From Selaginella moellendorffii (lineage: Eukaryota > Streptophyta > Lycopodiopsida > Selaginellales > Selaginellaceae), in the NCBI RefSeq assembly GCF_000143415.4, contig NW_003314394.1, positions 34,955 to 98,954 of the forward strand: 64,000 bases of DNA, in the 5' to 3' direction. Under the pieces are notes generated by a model. That model did no database searches and was not told the origin of the DNA. It saw only the letters and a program-made list of their open reading frames with translations. Positions 1 through 11,811 of the stretch are shown here, one piece after another; the stretch's first letter is position 1, and every line of letters starts with the position of its first letter. Both the position numbers and the translations under genes were made by a program.

Positions 1-1900
1 CCAATAGCTCTAAGTATGCCTTGAAGAGGCTAGCTATACATGGCCAATACTCAGCGAAAACTAAAGAGAAGACCATGAGATAAACTCATATTAGTACACA
101 ACCTTCTAATAGTCAAAGCTATAGTACAAGTACTAACATTTTAACCTCAAACAACTAAATTGGACATCATTATCCTCAATTAGGGTGTAAAGTTACTAAA
201 ACCAAGTTAAGATCAGTGAGAATTCACTACTTTTATAAAGTATAACAAAATGCAAGGTGTAACCTACCACCACACTAACTCCAAACTCTATCCAGCTCAA
301 TTGCTTTAGCCCCAAAAGTCAACATCCCTTTTGGGTTGCATCATACAAATTACGTACTAAATTCTAAGCTAACCAAAGTCAACTCTAACCTCTTCACTAG
401 TCTTTATTGGTTTACGAAAATGAATGGTTTTTGAGCAAAATGATTAACAGATCAGCCATTGGAAAAACTTAAGAAAATTTGTGGAAAATTTTTCATCCTA
501 GAAAAAGAATGACTCTCAGTCTAAGAATACAAACTTTCAAGACTCAATCAACTTCCTTCTACTAACAACTTCACATAAGTTCACCTCAATACAAATTCTT
601 ATGATCTAATAATATGTCTAAGCATCGAGCATTTTGCCTATATTTTTTACATCTAACATTGACATTTGCAAAATGTAAATGAATATCCAAGACCCAATCA
701 TTAAACCATATTTTTAGATATCCATATTGCACTAACACTCTTCTTCAACCACCTTCAAGATCTAATCTGAAGCCAAAACATTAACAAGAAAAATGATATA
801 AAAATTCAAGATCTAAGGAAAATTCTTTATCACTCAAAATAACAATTTCAATTCCACTAACACAAGTGCTAGTGATGTTAATGCTTCAACTACACATTTT
901 CTCCATCCAGCAATCTACTCCAAATGCTAATAAATAAACCAATAAGCTATAGCAAGTGAATATTATAACTTTTTCCAACACCTCAATGTGCAAACACTTA
1001 AGGAAACAAGGTACCAACTTAAGCTTAGAATAATGGATTAACATTCAGAATCCAGTCAAAGCTACTATAACACTACTACTTGCAAATAAACTAGTTTCAC
1101 CATGAACCACTTTGGGGTTGATCATCATTTAACCAAGTAACTTTGTAAACATATTGCTCACTATCACATAGATATGATATAAAAATCATAATGACTTGAT
1201 TATCAATTGAGCAACACCATGAGCAAGCCCATATCATTATTTCAAAAGTTTATGTGAGTATCAAATGCCAACTTTATTTGACAAAATGCAACATAAATGC
1301 CACACCCCACCAATAGAGATCTACAATACCGAATACCATTAATTTCATGCATAACTTAGACAAGCTCATGCCACTCTCTTTCTGATCAAACTCAAAATTA
1401 ATCTAACACCAAGCTAATCAAGGTGCAATAGCAAGGTTCCCTGTCTTTAATAGCAAACCTAAACAAAATGGTTTAGCACTTCACTGTTATCCATCTTATG
1501 ACTCACCACTTGTAAAACCACCACAACCAACATGTATCAAGATAGAGACTCTTGATTGCATACTGTGAACAAGAATAATGATTTAACACTTTCTTATAAA
1601 TCATCTTTCTAAGAAGAAAAGATGATTTATGTGTTTGATCTTTGTTCTTGATGATTTTCTTTTCAATCTCAACTTTGACTAAACCTCAAGTTTACATTTG
1701 CACTACTTTCAATCCAATTCAAGAAAAGTTTATGAGAGAGCACAACAATAACTACTTGAACTGTTAGGGCATGGCCATTGAGAGAGTGAGAGAAAGAGAG
1801 GGAATATTTTGATCCTCAGAATATTCCTCATCTTCCTTCCATGCCCCAGAAGGGCAAGAGGGGGGGCACTTTGTGAAGAGTATTGAAATATTTCTCGTGT
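1..1900. other. AT-rich intergenic DNA, no gene seen
   Basis: No open frame longer than about 60 codons and no recognisable protein, RNA or repeat end was found on either strand. Short runs of A and T and scattered stops throughout suggest old intergenic or transposon-derived DNA. Confidence 0.6.
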
Positions 1901-2649
1901 TTAAGTGAGTGTTGGCCTTCCCTCAACAAATGGTGAACCCAACGTGACACGCAGCACTTTCTGAGACATCATTTTTTTCTTTTTCTTTTGGCCGCAGACT
2001 TTGGGAACTAATTTCTTATTCATCTTGTGGTGGTTTTGTTTGATCTTAGGCGTTTTGGATAGGTCTGGAGCTCCTCTTTCCAACAAGGTATGGCACTCAT
2101 CAAGCCGTGCAGTATTTGAAGAGATACAACATTTCTTGGCTCAATTGGATGAACATTTTGGGGTTTTCACTTTCTCGCTTAGATCCTCGGCCCAATTTCT
2201 TAAGGTAGTGCATTTGGGCTTGTAGATCTGGCCTAGATCTATGAGTAGTGGTGATTCTTGGCACTAAATTTGGGTGAATTGATGGCATGCAAAAGGATTT
2301 TCTTCTCTGGCTAGATTGGGTCATGTTTGTAGCAGGAATTCGTGCTTCTTCGGGCTTTGTTTTGGATGCCATTTGTTTCTAGAAGTGCTTCAGATCCTAG
2401 GCTTTATGAAGATACCAACGGCACCCTAGTATCGATCTACATCAGTGACATACACATGTTTTTCCACAATATTGGTGTTCTGGGTTACCTCTTCTTGGAT
2501 CTTGGGGAATATTGAGGTGGCTTCTTCCCAAATTCCTACGATAGAGGTAGACGGGGCTGAGCCCTTTCCAACGAGCCCACCAATAGTCAAAATGGGGAAG
2601 GATCAAGACTAGAGGATTCATTTTTCTCTTTTGGGCTAAACTTTGTTGG

Positions 2650-2830
2650 GGGTTCCTTGGGAACAAATCAGTCTTCAAGGAACAGATAGGCGTAGGAATA
2701 AGAACAGGAGTTGGTGTAGGAACAGGAACAGGAGGAGCAAGAACAAGAGTTGGCATAGAAATAGGGACAGTAGGAGCAAGCATAGGGATAGCAGTTGGTG
2801 TTGGAGCAGGCACAAGAGTAGGAGCGAGAA
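2650..2830. repeat. purine-rich GGAACA/AGGAGC microsatellite
   Basis: A degenerate tandem array of 6-nt units of the type AGGAAC, AGGAGC and AAGAGT. It keeps frames open on both strands by composition alone (Arg/Asn-rich on plus, Pro/Thr-rich on minus), so those frames are not taken as genes. Confidence 0.6.
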
Positions 2831-2832
2831 TA

Positions 2833-2912
2833 GGGGGTTACTGGTTATAAGTTACAGGTTATAGGTTACAGGTCCCCAGTTACTGGTTATGAGTTACCAG
2901 TTACTAGCTACT
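2833..2912. repeat. degenerate GGTTAC/AGTTAC short tandem repeat
   Basis: Units such as GGTTACTGGTTAT, AGTTACAGGTTAT and AGTTACCAGTTAC follow one another for about 80 bp. The array lies directly after the purine-rich microsatellite and about 150 bp upstream of the first gypsy element. Function unknown. Confidence 0.55.
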
Positions 2913-3274
2913 CTAGCAATTACCCTATAGGTCAATGGTTACATGTGCTTGAGGCCTACATCTCCTTTCATTTTGACCCTTATTTCTCTTCGTCACAGGC
3001 ATTTTGGGCAACTTTGTGCAACTTGAGCACAAGTCTACAATCTTCTTGCTCCTATCAACCTAGTTGCCTTGACCAGGCATTTGCAGTGTTCAAGGTATTT
3101 GATGCCAATACAAATTAGACGTGCGACAAATTGCACCCTTTCACCATACCTCAAGGCCTTAAGGTATGGAGTAAACTTTCTAACATCCAAAGGTAGCTTA
3201 GGTATGACACAGCACCTTCTTGAGCCAAGTCCTCTTTATCCTCGGAAGATTCCAGTGACTTAGATCTACGAGCT

Positions 3275-4335
3275 ATGGCACAGCCACCTTTAGCTCGACC
3301 TCAGCTCCATGTTTTGCAGAAGGGGAGTGATCTCCCGACCTTCTTGGGTGGTGGAACAGTCTCTCCAACATTGCATATCAGTCGCTTTGATTACTACTGC
3401 ACCACAAACATGATCGTTGATGATGATCGTATGTGCCGCGACTTCTTGCAGTTTCTCGAATTTAAAGCAGCAACTTGGGCAGATTCTCTCCTCCCAGAGG
3501 ACCGAGCAGACTTCTAGACACTACTTGCTTCATTCAGAGAACGTTTCGTTGAAGAAAACCCACAAATTGGCTACTTGTCAACCTCTTTTTGTTCCGGCAG
3601 GGTGCTTAAGAGTCTATTCCTAACTATATCACCCGGTTTCGAGCATATTGGAAGCAATGTTGGGATCACAGAGTGGTCCAAGATGAGCAACAGGGGATCA
3701 TGGCATTCACAGTGGGTCTGCATGGGAACTTGCAGTGGAAACTTCTTAAGAAGACATTCAGGTCTTGTCGCGAAGCATTTTCATTTGCCATGAAGCTGGA
3801 AAGAGAGCTTCTTGTCGACTTGGGGATTGCTAGAGTTGATTCTGACCAAGCTATCACCCCGTCAGAGTCACCTTGTGCAACTGTTCACTCGTCCACACCA
3901 AAGCCTGTCGCTTTTGAGCATACACCTCTGGCTATTGAGAGCTTTGCCAACGAGATGCAGCAGCTGAAGGAGATCATTCTTCAGCAACAATCACACCATG
4001 ACAAACTGCTCCAGGAGCTGGTGGAGTCCAAGAAAGAGGCTGCTACAGCCCGGGAATGCAGATTTAAGTCTCGTTTGTGCACTCACTACGAGATAAACAC
4101 GCACAACACGCAGTGCTGCTTCAAACTTCACCTAGAGCTTCAGCCTCCACCTTCTCAACGTGTCCAACAATATCCCTTTACTGATAATTCCACATCGTCT
4201 CGGGGTCCAGAGATATATCAGGAGCAGTTGGAGCGACAAGCAATTGAGGCAGCTCCTTCGTCAAGTAAAGGCAAGGCACTAGCCTCATCAATCAACACGA
4301 TTTTGGTAGCCGAGGAACTTTATAGGCAACAGTAG
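3275..4335 (+). pseudogene. gag-like region of gypsy element 1
   Basis: Two overlapping plus frames (3275-3517 and 3673-4335) encode a hydrophilic protein. Its first part contains LPTFLGGG...ISRFDYYCTTN and an FLEFKAATWADSLL segment, which fits the helical capsid-type gag domain of gypsy elements (W in the middle, length class). The second part (around 3940-4040) is a Gln/Glu/Lys-rich coiled-coil-like stretch. The frames are separated by stops and a shift near 3517-3673. No CCHC zinc knuckle was found, although a Cys/His cluster (CTHYEINTHNTQCC) lies near 4080-4125. Capsid assignment is by composition and position, not by strong motif. Confidence 0.55.
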
Positions 4336-4673
4336 CAAACCGCAGCCACTCAAGCCCAAGTGAAGAAGAACGCAGCTGCTCAGCCCAGCATCGATCCCCC
4401 AGCATCGATTGAGAGTGAATCTCTATCGGCACCTAATCCAGTGACACAGAGGGTGGCTTGTAAGCTCCCCTTCAAGTCACTACTCTCTTCTCCTTCTGAG
4501 ATCTCACCAACAACTATTCCCGTTCTGGAGCCAGTTCTTCAACAGCTGGTTGACACTCCCGTCACCTTTTTGCTCCGAGACATGTTGTGTCTTGTCCCGG
4601 GATTCGGCCAGTGTTTAGAGGAGTTTGCATGGTCAAGCACACTAGAGAGCACTCTCAAGAGAACTCCTCAATA

Positions 4674-5018
4674 GGTGCACATTGTCGACATGACAAAATA
4701 TGGTGGAGATCTTGGTCCATTCTTAGTCCCGTTGCAGATTGGTACTTCCTCTTGTAGGATGGATGCTTTGGTTGACTCCTGTTCTGGAAGCAACATTATC
4801 TCTTTCAAAGCTGCCCTTTCAGCATAGCTACAGATCACTGAGAGCTCCTCCATCGTGCTCAAAACCTTCACCAACCACACCATTCCTCCAGTAGGCATTT
4901 GCTGTGGTGTCAAGGTCTTAGTGCAGGGTGTTATTTCTGAGGTAGATTTCCTCATGGTTGACTACCAACGTCTTGGAACGTCCTCTTTGAAGGACTTTAT
5001 CATCCTTGGCCACTCATA
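4674..5018 (+). pseudogene. retroviral-type aspartic protease of gypsy element 1
   Basis: The frame opening VHIVDMTKYGGDLGPFLVPL contains ALVDSCSGSNIIS, which matches the DSGAS active-site loop of retrotransposon proteases with the catalytic Asp kept and the Gly-Ala changed. A TAG stop interrupts the frame soon after (LSA*LQIT). A second hydrophobic segment ending IILGHS resembles the distal ILG motif of this family. The enzyme would have cut the Gag-Pol polyprotein; this copy cannot. Confidence 0.7.
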
Positions 5019-5835
5019 GCAAGTCACAACCCATTGCACCATTGATAGTGCACAAGGCAAGATGGAAATTAGCAATGGAACCCATAGCACCACCTTTCTC
5101 AACAACCACGGCAGAGCTCTTTGTCAGCAAGCCTAGTAGGCTCAGACTAAGATGGCCTCCACACCACACTTCCCTCTTGAGTTCACATACATTTTTCCTG
5201 AGTTGGTGGTGGAGTCGACCATCTATATGATAGATGCTTTCTCATGCAATGCGATTGACATGGTTGGAAGTGAGTTAGATAGCTTGAGACATCTCTCAGC
5301 TTCACTCCCTTTATTTGAGAGTAAGGCCGAGCCTCTAGACACGCCCTCTTTATTTGATGGCGGGGCTTATAGAGTACAGGCCCCCATATCCAACTTTTCG
5401 AAGTGTTTCTCGATAGAGGAAGGGTTTCTCAATTTGTTTCTTGCATGGGACCAACTCTCTCTTATGGAGCTTGATGACATAGTCACTCCAGACTAGGTCC
5501 ATCTTTCACAGGACACAGCTGAACACAATCCTCCTCAGCAACTATCTGAGGTGTCACACAGCCCGCATCTTCCTACTAAAATTGCGGTAGCTAATGACTC
5601 CAAGCGTATTTTGTCATGCTGTTTCTTGGAGACAGAGGATGACATCCAGACACAAAATTGGCAGAAAGAATCAAGCCAATTGGACATGTTGCATGTGAGT
5701 TATGGCTCTTTGAGTTCAGAATTTCCTACCATGGAGCCCCCGGTACTCCAACCACCAGAACGACAACTTCCTTTCAAAATTTACATCACGATGGGCACAG
5801 ATGCTTTTAGATTATGCCTTTTCCAATGTTCATAG

Positions 5836-6000
5836 CCTAGCAAGCCACCACATGCAACATATTATGCCTCACATTCATTCAAGGAGACTGGAAAGAAGTA
5901 TGTGGATGCAGAAAAAGAAGCGGTGGCTGTTGTTTATTCCTTGGAGCGATTTCATCACTTTCTCGCTGGAGCCTATATCCATTTCCATGTCTGTTTTACT
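5836..6000 (+). pseudogene. RNase H fragment of gypsy element 1
   Basis: The frame reads YASHSFKETGKKYVDAEKEA followed by VAVVYSLERFHHFLAG. This is the conserved block of gypsy RNase H, where the usual order is S(R/H)-L-x-x-x-E-x-x-Y-x-x-x-E-(K/R)-E-x-L-A-V-V. The glutamate and the aligned EKE are present. The domain is truncated at both ends, and the upstream part containing the first catalytic Asp was not found. Confidence 0.75.
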
Positions 6001-6117
6001 GTGCTAACCTTTCTTTTACAGCAGCTAGTTCACAATCCTTGTACTTTATCTTGGATTGTGACCATCCAAGAGTTCCAGCCAACTTTTCACATGCAACATC
6101 TTCTCCAATGGCTGTAG

Positions 6118-6378
6118 ATGAAGCACGTGAAGAGCAGCAGCTATTATCCTGAGTGCAATGGCCAGGTGGAGTCTAGCAACAAGATATTGAAGACAGTCAT
6201 CTCAAAGCTTGTGGAGGATCACCCGAGGCGTTGGCACGAACACTTGGTTACGGCATTGTGGGCTTTTCGGACGTCCTTCAAGACATCCATCTCCATGACC
6301 CCATTCTCCCTTGTCTATGGGACAGAGGCCATGCTTCCAGTGGAGATCCAAGTGCCATTACTCTCACTCTCACTTTGA
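6118..6378 (+). pseudogene. integrase catalytic-core fragment of gypsy element 1
   Basis: The frame contains SSYYPECNGQVESSNKILK, which is the gypsy integrase block S-(A/S)-Y-H-P-Q-x-(N/D)-G-Q-x-E with the catalytic Glu in GQVESSN. It is followed by WHEHLVTALWAFRTS and SMTPFSLVYGTEAMLP, both standard downstream integrase motifs. The N-terminal zinc finger and the first two Asp residues of the DDE triad are missing. A TGA ends the frame at 6376-6378. Confidence 0.85.
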
Positions 6379-6660
6379 TACGCAGCAGTGATGCAGCTTA
6401 GCGATGAGGACAAACTTTATGCACGTGACTTGGAGGTTCTTGCCTTGGAAGAACAGCAACGATCCATGACTAAACATCTCCTTCAAGGCAAGTAGAAGAT
6501 CAAGTCCATCATTGATCACCAGCAGCCTACTGAACCATTTGAGGATGGCAATCTTGTTCTACTCAAGGAATTTACGCCACCTTTGAAGTTCTCCCCTCGC
6601 TGGACCGGCCCCTACTCTATCCAGCAACACATCGGGGGCGGAGCATATGAGGTGGTGGGA
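6379..6660 (+). pseudogene. integrase C-terminal GPY/F segment of gypsy element 1
   Basis: In shifted frames after the core, the sequence reads DEDKLYARDLEVLALEEQQ, then a stop, then FEDGNLVLLKEFTPPLKFSP and RWTGPYSIQQHIGGGAYEV. The RWTGPY word is the GPY/F module found at the C-terminus of many gypsy integrases. A G-rich stretch follows immediately and the frame is lost. Confidence 0.75.
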
Positions 6661-7013
6661 GTGGTGGGGGAGAGTAGGGGGGAGGGGGGTGTTGTAGTTG
6701 CGGGAGGGCATGAGGAGGGGAGAGGGCAGACCTTGACATTGGTGCAGGATGATGGGTGCTTGCTTTCACTCCTTTTCATACTCCTGTGCTGGCGCTGGTG
6801 AGGTGAGCTGTGGACTTGTCTTTTTTTGGCATGGGATGGAATTTTTATCGTCGGAGGCTTGTGGATGGTGACCGGGGTACGTGGCACTCCCCTGGGGGTG
6901 GCATGTGTTAGCGTGGGGTGTGTGGCCCACAAATGTGACTGGCAATTAGATTTTGCTGATGTCCTTGATCCTTGGCTATTGTGCACAGGAATGTCTCGAT
7001 TCTAAGGGGACGT

Positions 7014-7560
7014 TGTTAATGATTGGCTACTCAAGGGAGGCGCATAGTGACTCTCGAGGTACTTAAAATTGTGGGGGCTTAAATGCTCCAATCTATCCTT
7101 TGAGCATGATGGTGCCACCATTTGTCTAAGCCGTCCAATGGTGTGAGAAGTGATCGTGGCCATCTGCAAGATTTTGGTATGATCGCTCCCTTGTGTCGGA
7201 TCTTGGGCTGTAAAGGCATGGATCTGGGCTGACTGTGAGTTGAAATTGCGGGCTGTAGCGCTTACGCGTGGTCCGATTAGTGATCCAACCCGTCTGATGT
7301 GAGTGCAAGGCGCCGGTACAGTACTTCTGGCTTGGGCATGCTCTCCAGCTCTTGTTGAGTGTTGGATGTCTTGGGCACCAATCCTGGCTGTTCCCGGGAG
7401 AAGGTTTATATAGATCACAACACTCTAAGGAAAACCTTATATTATTCCCAAGACCCCAAAGTTGTCCCCTTATTTATCCTCTTTCTATCCACATGTAAGG
7501 AATCAACTCCCCAAGGTGTTGTAAGCTAAAGGATCCCTGAAAGCACAACCAAAATGATAA
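7014..7560 (+). repeat. possible 3' LTR of gypsy element 1
   Basis: A purine run (aaggggacg, 7004-7012) resembling a polypurine tract is followed at 7014 by TGTTAATGATTGG, a plausible LTR start with the required TG. A TATA-like TTTATATAG lies near 7406-7414, in the position of an LTR promoter. The end of the LTR cannot be fixed because no second copy is present, so the right boundary is a guess. Confidence 0.4.
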
Positions 7561-7569
7561 AGATTTCAT

Positions 7570-7845
7570 TAAATGAGATTGAGTCCGAAATCGAGTCCGA
7601 GACCAAGTTCGAGACCAAGTTTGAGATCGAGTTCAAGATCAACTTTGAGACCAAGTTCGAGACCGAGTCCAAGACTGAGTTCGAGACTAAGTCCGAGATT
7701 TGAGATTGGGTCTAAGACTATCGAGTCTGAGACAGAGTCCGAGGTCGGGTCCGAGATCGAGTTTGAAACCGAGTTCAAGACTGAGTCCGAGGTTGAGTTT
7801 GAGATTGAGTCTGAAAGTGAGTCTGAGGCCGAGTCCAAATACTAA
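7570..7845. repeat. 12-nt-period satellite, GAGTCCGAGACC/AAGTTCGAGACC type
   Basis: About 23 degenerate copies of a 12-nt unit built from two 6-mers (GAGTCC or AAGTTC plus GAGACC or GAGATC). Because 12 is a multiple of 3 and the unit lacks stops, long frames stay open on both strands, giving Ser/Asp-rich and Arg/Ser-rich translations. These are by-products of the repeat. Confidence 0.75.
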
Positions 7846-8332
7846 CACAAGTCATGGGGTGAAAGCCCAAAGCGTGTGTCTCGAAGGGGGGAAGGCGGGG
7901 GGGGGATGGGGTTGAAGGGGTTCCAAAAATATAGTAGGGATAGTGAGGTCTAGGAATCAATCTTGAAGGAACTCTTCAATGGTGCTTCCAAACTGACTTG
8001 AGGTTGAGGCTGGGGCTTAAGGGCCTTGGGTGGGAGTGAGCATGGACTCGGGTGGTGCTAAAAGGGCCACCCAAAAAAGTGCTCAAGAGCATGGAAGGGA
8101 AACTAACTATAGTGCTCCCGACTCATGTGGAGTGGTGCCCCATTTGAGTACTTTTGCAACTCATTGGTCCTCACCCTTCCTAAGGGCTTGGGCCTTTCCT
8201 TTGTTTGATTGCATTAATATACAAGGAGTAGAGCCTCATGAGGCCTAAAAATCACCAAGGCATAAGTGCACTAAGGCATAGGTGTGGGGGAGGTAAAGGC
8301 ATACCGAGACTGGTGAAGCCAGTGTTGAGGGA
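7846..8332. other. spacer between satellite and 26S rRNA pseudogene, no gene seen
   Basis: No recognised protein or RNA. The right edge abuts the 3' end of the 26S-like sequence and could hold degraded intergenic spacer, but nothing diagnostic is visible. Confidence 0.4.
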
Positions 8333-8817
8333 AAATCTTGGAGACAGGTGGGATGAACCTCAGCAAATCATAGTAGCAAGGCTACTTTGCCACTTACAAT
8401 ACCCTGTCCCTTATTTAAGTCGTCTGCAAAGAATTTATCTCTGAAGCCGTTCAGTTTGTATTTACCGGTCCAACACAAGCGGCAAGGTCAACCGCAAGCA
8501 CATGCACAGGTCCTCGGGGGTGCACGTGCCACCCCTTTCCAAGATCAAGTAACAACGCGTGAGGTAGATAGTGCCACATCTAGCACAGATTCTGACTTAG
8601 AGGTGTTCAGTCATAATCCCACGCATGGTAGCTTTGTGCCACTGGCTTTTCAACCAAGCGCAATGACCAATTGTGTGAATCAACGGTTCCTCTTGTATTA
8701 AGTTGAATTATTATTGTGACACAAGGCATCAGTAGGGTAAAACTAAACTCATGACAGTCTAAACCCAGCTCAAGTTCCCTATTGGTGGGTGAACAATCCA
8801 ACACTTGGTGAATTCTA

Positions 8818-8860
<43 letters not shown>

Positions 8861-8883
8861 AACATTGCTATGAACGCTTGGCT

Positions 8884-8915
<32 letters not shown>

Positions 8916-9288
8916 TTGACACCTCTAGCTTCAAACCCAGAAATACTAAAGGATCAATAGGCCATGTTTTCACAGTTTGTATCCGTACTAAAGATCAAAA
9001 TCAAATGAGCTTTTACCCTTCTATTCCACACGAGATTTCTATTCTCATTGAGCTCATCTTAGAACACCTACATTATCTTTTAACAGATGTACCACCCCAG
9101 CCACTTGACAATGTCATCCGCCTAGATCAGCCAACAAGTTGCCCGCCTTAAAACTAGAAGAAGGGGCAAAGCCCTGTCTCCACCTCACAGAGTAAGTAAA
9201 ATAACATTAAAAGTAGTGGTATTTCACTTGTGCTGAAACTCCCACTTATGCTACAGCTCTCAAGTCATTTCACAAAGTCAAACTAGAG
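8333..9288 (-). pseudogene. 26S rRNA pseudogene, 3' part (antisense to window)
   Basis: The reverse complement follows the 3' end of plant 26S rRNA in order: GACTTTGTGAAATGACTTGA near 9280, TACCACAGGGATAACTGGC near 8900, the sarcin-ricin-loop region around 8850-8870, AACCGTTGATTCACACAATT near 8680, TCTAAGTCAGAATC near 8595, then the terminal stretch (GCCACTTACAATACCC on plus, 8390) down to about 8333. Many positions differ from the functional sequence, mostly C>T or G>A, and there are indels around 9110-9200, so it is a pseudogene. The missing upstream portion continues at 18604-18801 beyond an insertion. Alignment was made from memory of the conserved rRNA, so percentages are not given. Confidence 0.93.
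9272..9288. repeat. left copy of 17-nt target-site duplication
   Basis: ACAAAGTCAAACTAGAG here matches ACAAAGTTGGACTAGAG at 18604-18620 with three transition differences. Both copies correspond to the same 26S rRNA position. The 17-nt length fits target-primed reverse transcription by an L1-type element. GGACTAGAG occurs again directly after this copy, a small extra duplication. Confidence 0.8.
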
Positions 9289-10210
9289 GGACTAGAGGAG
9301 AGAATGAAAACCCTAGCAGCACAGTGCCTTCTCTCTGAGCACCCACTTCTCTCATGCCCACGGCACCCAAGCACGCTCCTATCCTCGGCACCATGGATTT
9401 GCAGTTGAGCGCCTCGCTGTTCGGTGGGTTCTGGGCACATCCGGTACACGCTTGGCGATCTCATTGGTGGAAGTGCCAGGATCCCGGTTCTTCCTAGCTC
9501 CCCCCCTGTCCGACGCAGTCACCACAAGCATGCTCTTGATCACTCTCTCCTTCGCCACTTTCATTGGATCTACACTGGGTCCCCCTGATTCAAGCTTGCT
9601 CCACCCAACAATTGGTCCATGTGGATCCATTTGGGTAGTGAAGGGATCGTCTCAGGACCGATAGGATTGATGGCCGCACAGCCCAAAATCCTCTTCGCAC
9701 ACCTGCAAGGTTAAAAGAGGACTTCGGTGGGGAACCAGCGAGAGTTCCCCTCTCCTCCCCCCACACATCACAAAAAAAGAAGAAAACGCACCAAGCTGGA
9801 TCAAGGGAAGGATGCTCCAAGCACTAAAAGGGGATAGAAGCACAAGAGAAGCAAATTGAGCATGTACTGCCACTTACCCTCTACCTCTTGAACATGAGCA
9901 CCCTCAACAAGCACATCCAAAGGAGCTGGAGCAAAGAACATCCCCAAGCCACGAACATGCTTGGTTTCTTCCTTGCGCACCTCTTCATTTCAGCACCATG
10001 GTTGTGAACACGAAGTGTGGATGGATAAGCAACTCCCCCATCTCCTCACGCAGCAGAACGCAACGATATGGCCTTCGATCCAACATCCTATTGCCAATAC
10101 GCTTCTCACCGAGCCATGAATCCAAGCGACAGAAGATCCCAGGGGGAGAACTCCATGCTGATCTAGCCACCCAAAAATCAGCTAACTTAGTAAATTGGCT
10201 GATGTGGTTG
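9289..10210. other. left end of the LINE insertion, possible 5' UTR
   Basis: This GC-richer stretch starts directly after the target-site duplication and contains AAAACCCTAGCAGC near its start. Short Pro/Ser-rich open frames exist but none resembles a known domain. Its position suggests the LINE 5' untranslated region. Confidence 0.4.
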
Positions 10211-11790
10211 TGGTAAACAACTATTGTTACAATCACAATATAGATAAAGACTCCAAGACAATAAAGGAGTCTCAAGATTATCCTCATATAGTTGAGGATG
10301 GTGCTAATGAATTTGATATTAGAGTTAACAACTGTGGGAAGTCAAATATAGATGAGGACATATATTCTTGAAATAGTAGCTTGGGCTACCTTTAATAAAA
10401 GTTTGAATAACTCAAGGAATTGGGGGGTGTATTTAAAGAATGAATTGGTGTTCTCATCATATGAAAAGATAGTTTTAAGAGGTGAAAATAGCCCACATAG
10501 AACAAAGGATAATCAAGTGTCAGAGTAATATTTGTAAAGGTGGTCTTTGTGAATATGATACAAATACAAGAAGTTGTATTCAAGTGTGATGGCATCTCAA
10601 AAAGTAGCCAAGAGGATAAAACTTTATATAATGATGGATTAGTGAAATCCAAAAGCTAGATGTAGAGTCAAGGGATGGTCCCAAAGGCTTGGAAGGATTT
10701 TATTTGGACAAAAGTGTGTTGTACCTTACAAAGGACTAGGAAGAACATGAAATTTAAGTATGAGAACAATTGGTATTTTATTGATGGCAAAATGTGCCAT
10801 ACTAAAGTTGTGGAAAGGCATTCATGGAAGAAAACAACTTTGGTGAGGAGTTATATATGAACATTATTTTGAGTGTTAATCGATAATTTACCATTGTTTT
10901 GGAAAAAACTTAGATACAAGTGGGAAGTGTCGTAAAGGTAAGCTTATAAAGCTAATGGTGTGAAAACACCAAATGTTCCAAGGTGTGATGTTTTGAGGTT
11001 GAGTTAGTTGGTTCATAAGAACCCCTTGCCAAATGAATCTCTATGGAAATGGGATGGGCATAGCCTAAGCTAGAAGGCATACAATTTGAGTGCATTACCC
11101 AAATAATGATGGAGGTGTGAAAGTATCAGTAATGAGTTGTACGACTTGATGATTATGAAGCAACTAAGCAAATGGTATGATATAATTAATTGGATTGGTA
11201 AAAGTTAACTTCCAGAGACTTTTTATTGGGATAAAGAGGTTAAATATATCCCTTAGGGGATAAATTATTTATGTAGTGATGTAGTGAATCAATGTGAAAT
11301 GCTCATTGTCAAAGAAGGTCATCATTAGGAAGTGGTGTTTAGTATCATGAGGGCATTAGATAAGGCCCAAGGAATTAAGTCTTTAGCAAAAAAAATGGAT
11401 AGGAGGTGTTATCTAACGTCTAAAGTTGTAAAGATAGGATAAGTCTGTTTATTCGAATTAGATAAAGCTAAAAAGATTTTTGGCAAAGCTAGTGACAGGC
11501 ATACAAAGCCCATGAGTAACAATGTTAACTCTGAGCTTTATCCAATTCTAATAGATAGACTTATTAGACTTGGCCAAGTGAGGAATCTCCATACAAACGG
11601 CAATGCAACTTGAGCACGAAATCCAAGGGATGGGCCATAGTCTAATGGGCTCTGAAAGTAAGAAAAAGAGTCATAAAAGTAAAGTGAAAGAAAGGAAGAA
11701 AAAGAAGAGAAGAGGAATGCCTCACCGGATGAAGCGTTTAAGGTGAGAGTGGTTGTGAGCGTGTGGGAGCTCACATCCCTTAGCATCAAC
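10211..11790 (+). other. AT-rich insert with decayed unknown coding sequence
   Basis: Base composition changes abruptly to AT-rich near 10.2 kb and back near 11.8 kb. Plus-strand frames separated by stops read like old protein, for example a segment with FKYENNWYFIDGKMCHTKVV (10760-10810) and another with FSIMRALDKAQGIKSLAKKM (11340-11400). I do not recognise the family. It may be a separate transposon that inserted into the LINE 5' region. No terminal repeats were found. Confidence 0.4.
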
Positions 11791-11811
11791 TAGCACATCC
11801 TTGCTGACGCC

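Larger units (their letters stand above)
3069..7560 (+). mobile_element. decayed Ty3/gypsy LTR retrotransposon, element 1
   Basis: Reading plus-ward, the order is gag-like, aspartic protease, RNase H, integrase core fragment, integrase GPY/F tail, then a possible 3' LTR. The order protease, RNase H, integrase is that of Ty3/gypsy (Metaviridae-type) elements. The reverse transcriptase between protease and RNase H is absent: after the protease there is only about 0.8 kb of Ser/Pro-rich open sequence. All frames carry stops or shifts, so the copy is dead. No matching 5' LTR was recognised before 3.1 kb. Confidence 0.8.

Noticed and set aside
7569-7915. Three long overlapping frames on both strands
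   Set aside because: Produced by a stop-free 12-nt repeat unit.
8789-9151. 120-codon plus-strand frame that looks like a conserved protein
   Set aside because: It is the antisense translation of 26S rRNA, a known artefact; the nucleotide match to rRNA explains the whole frame.
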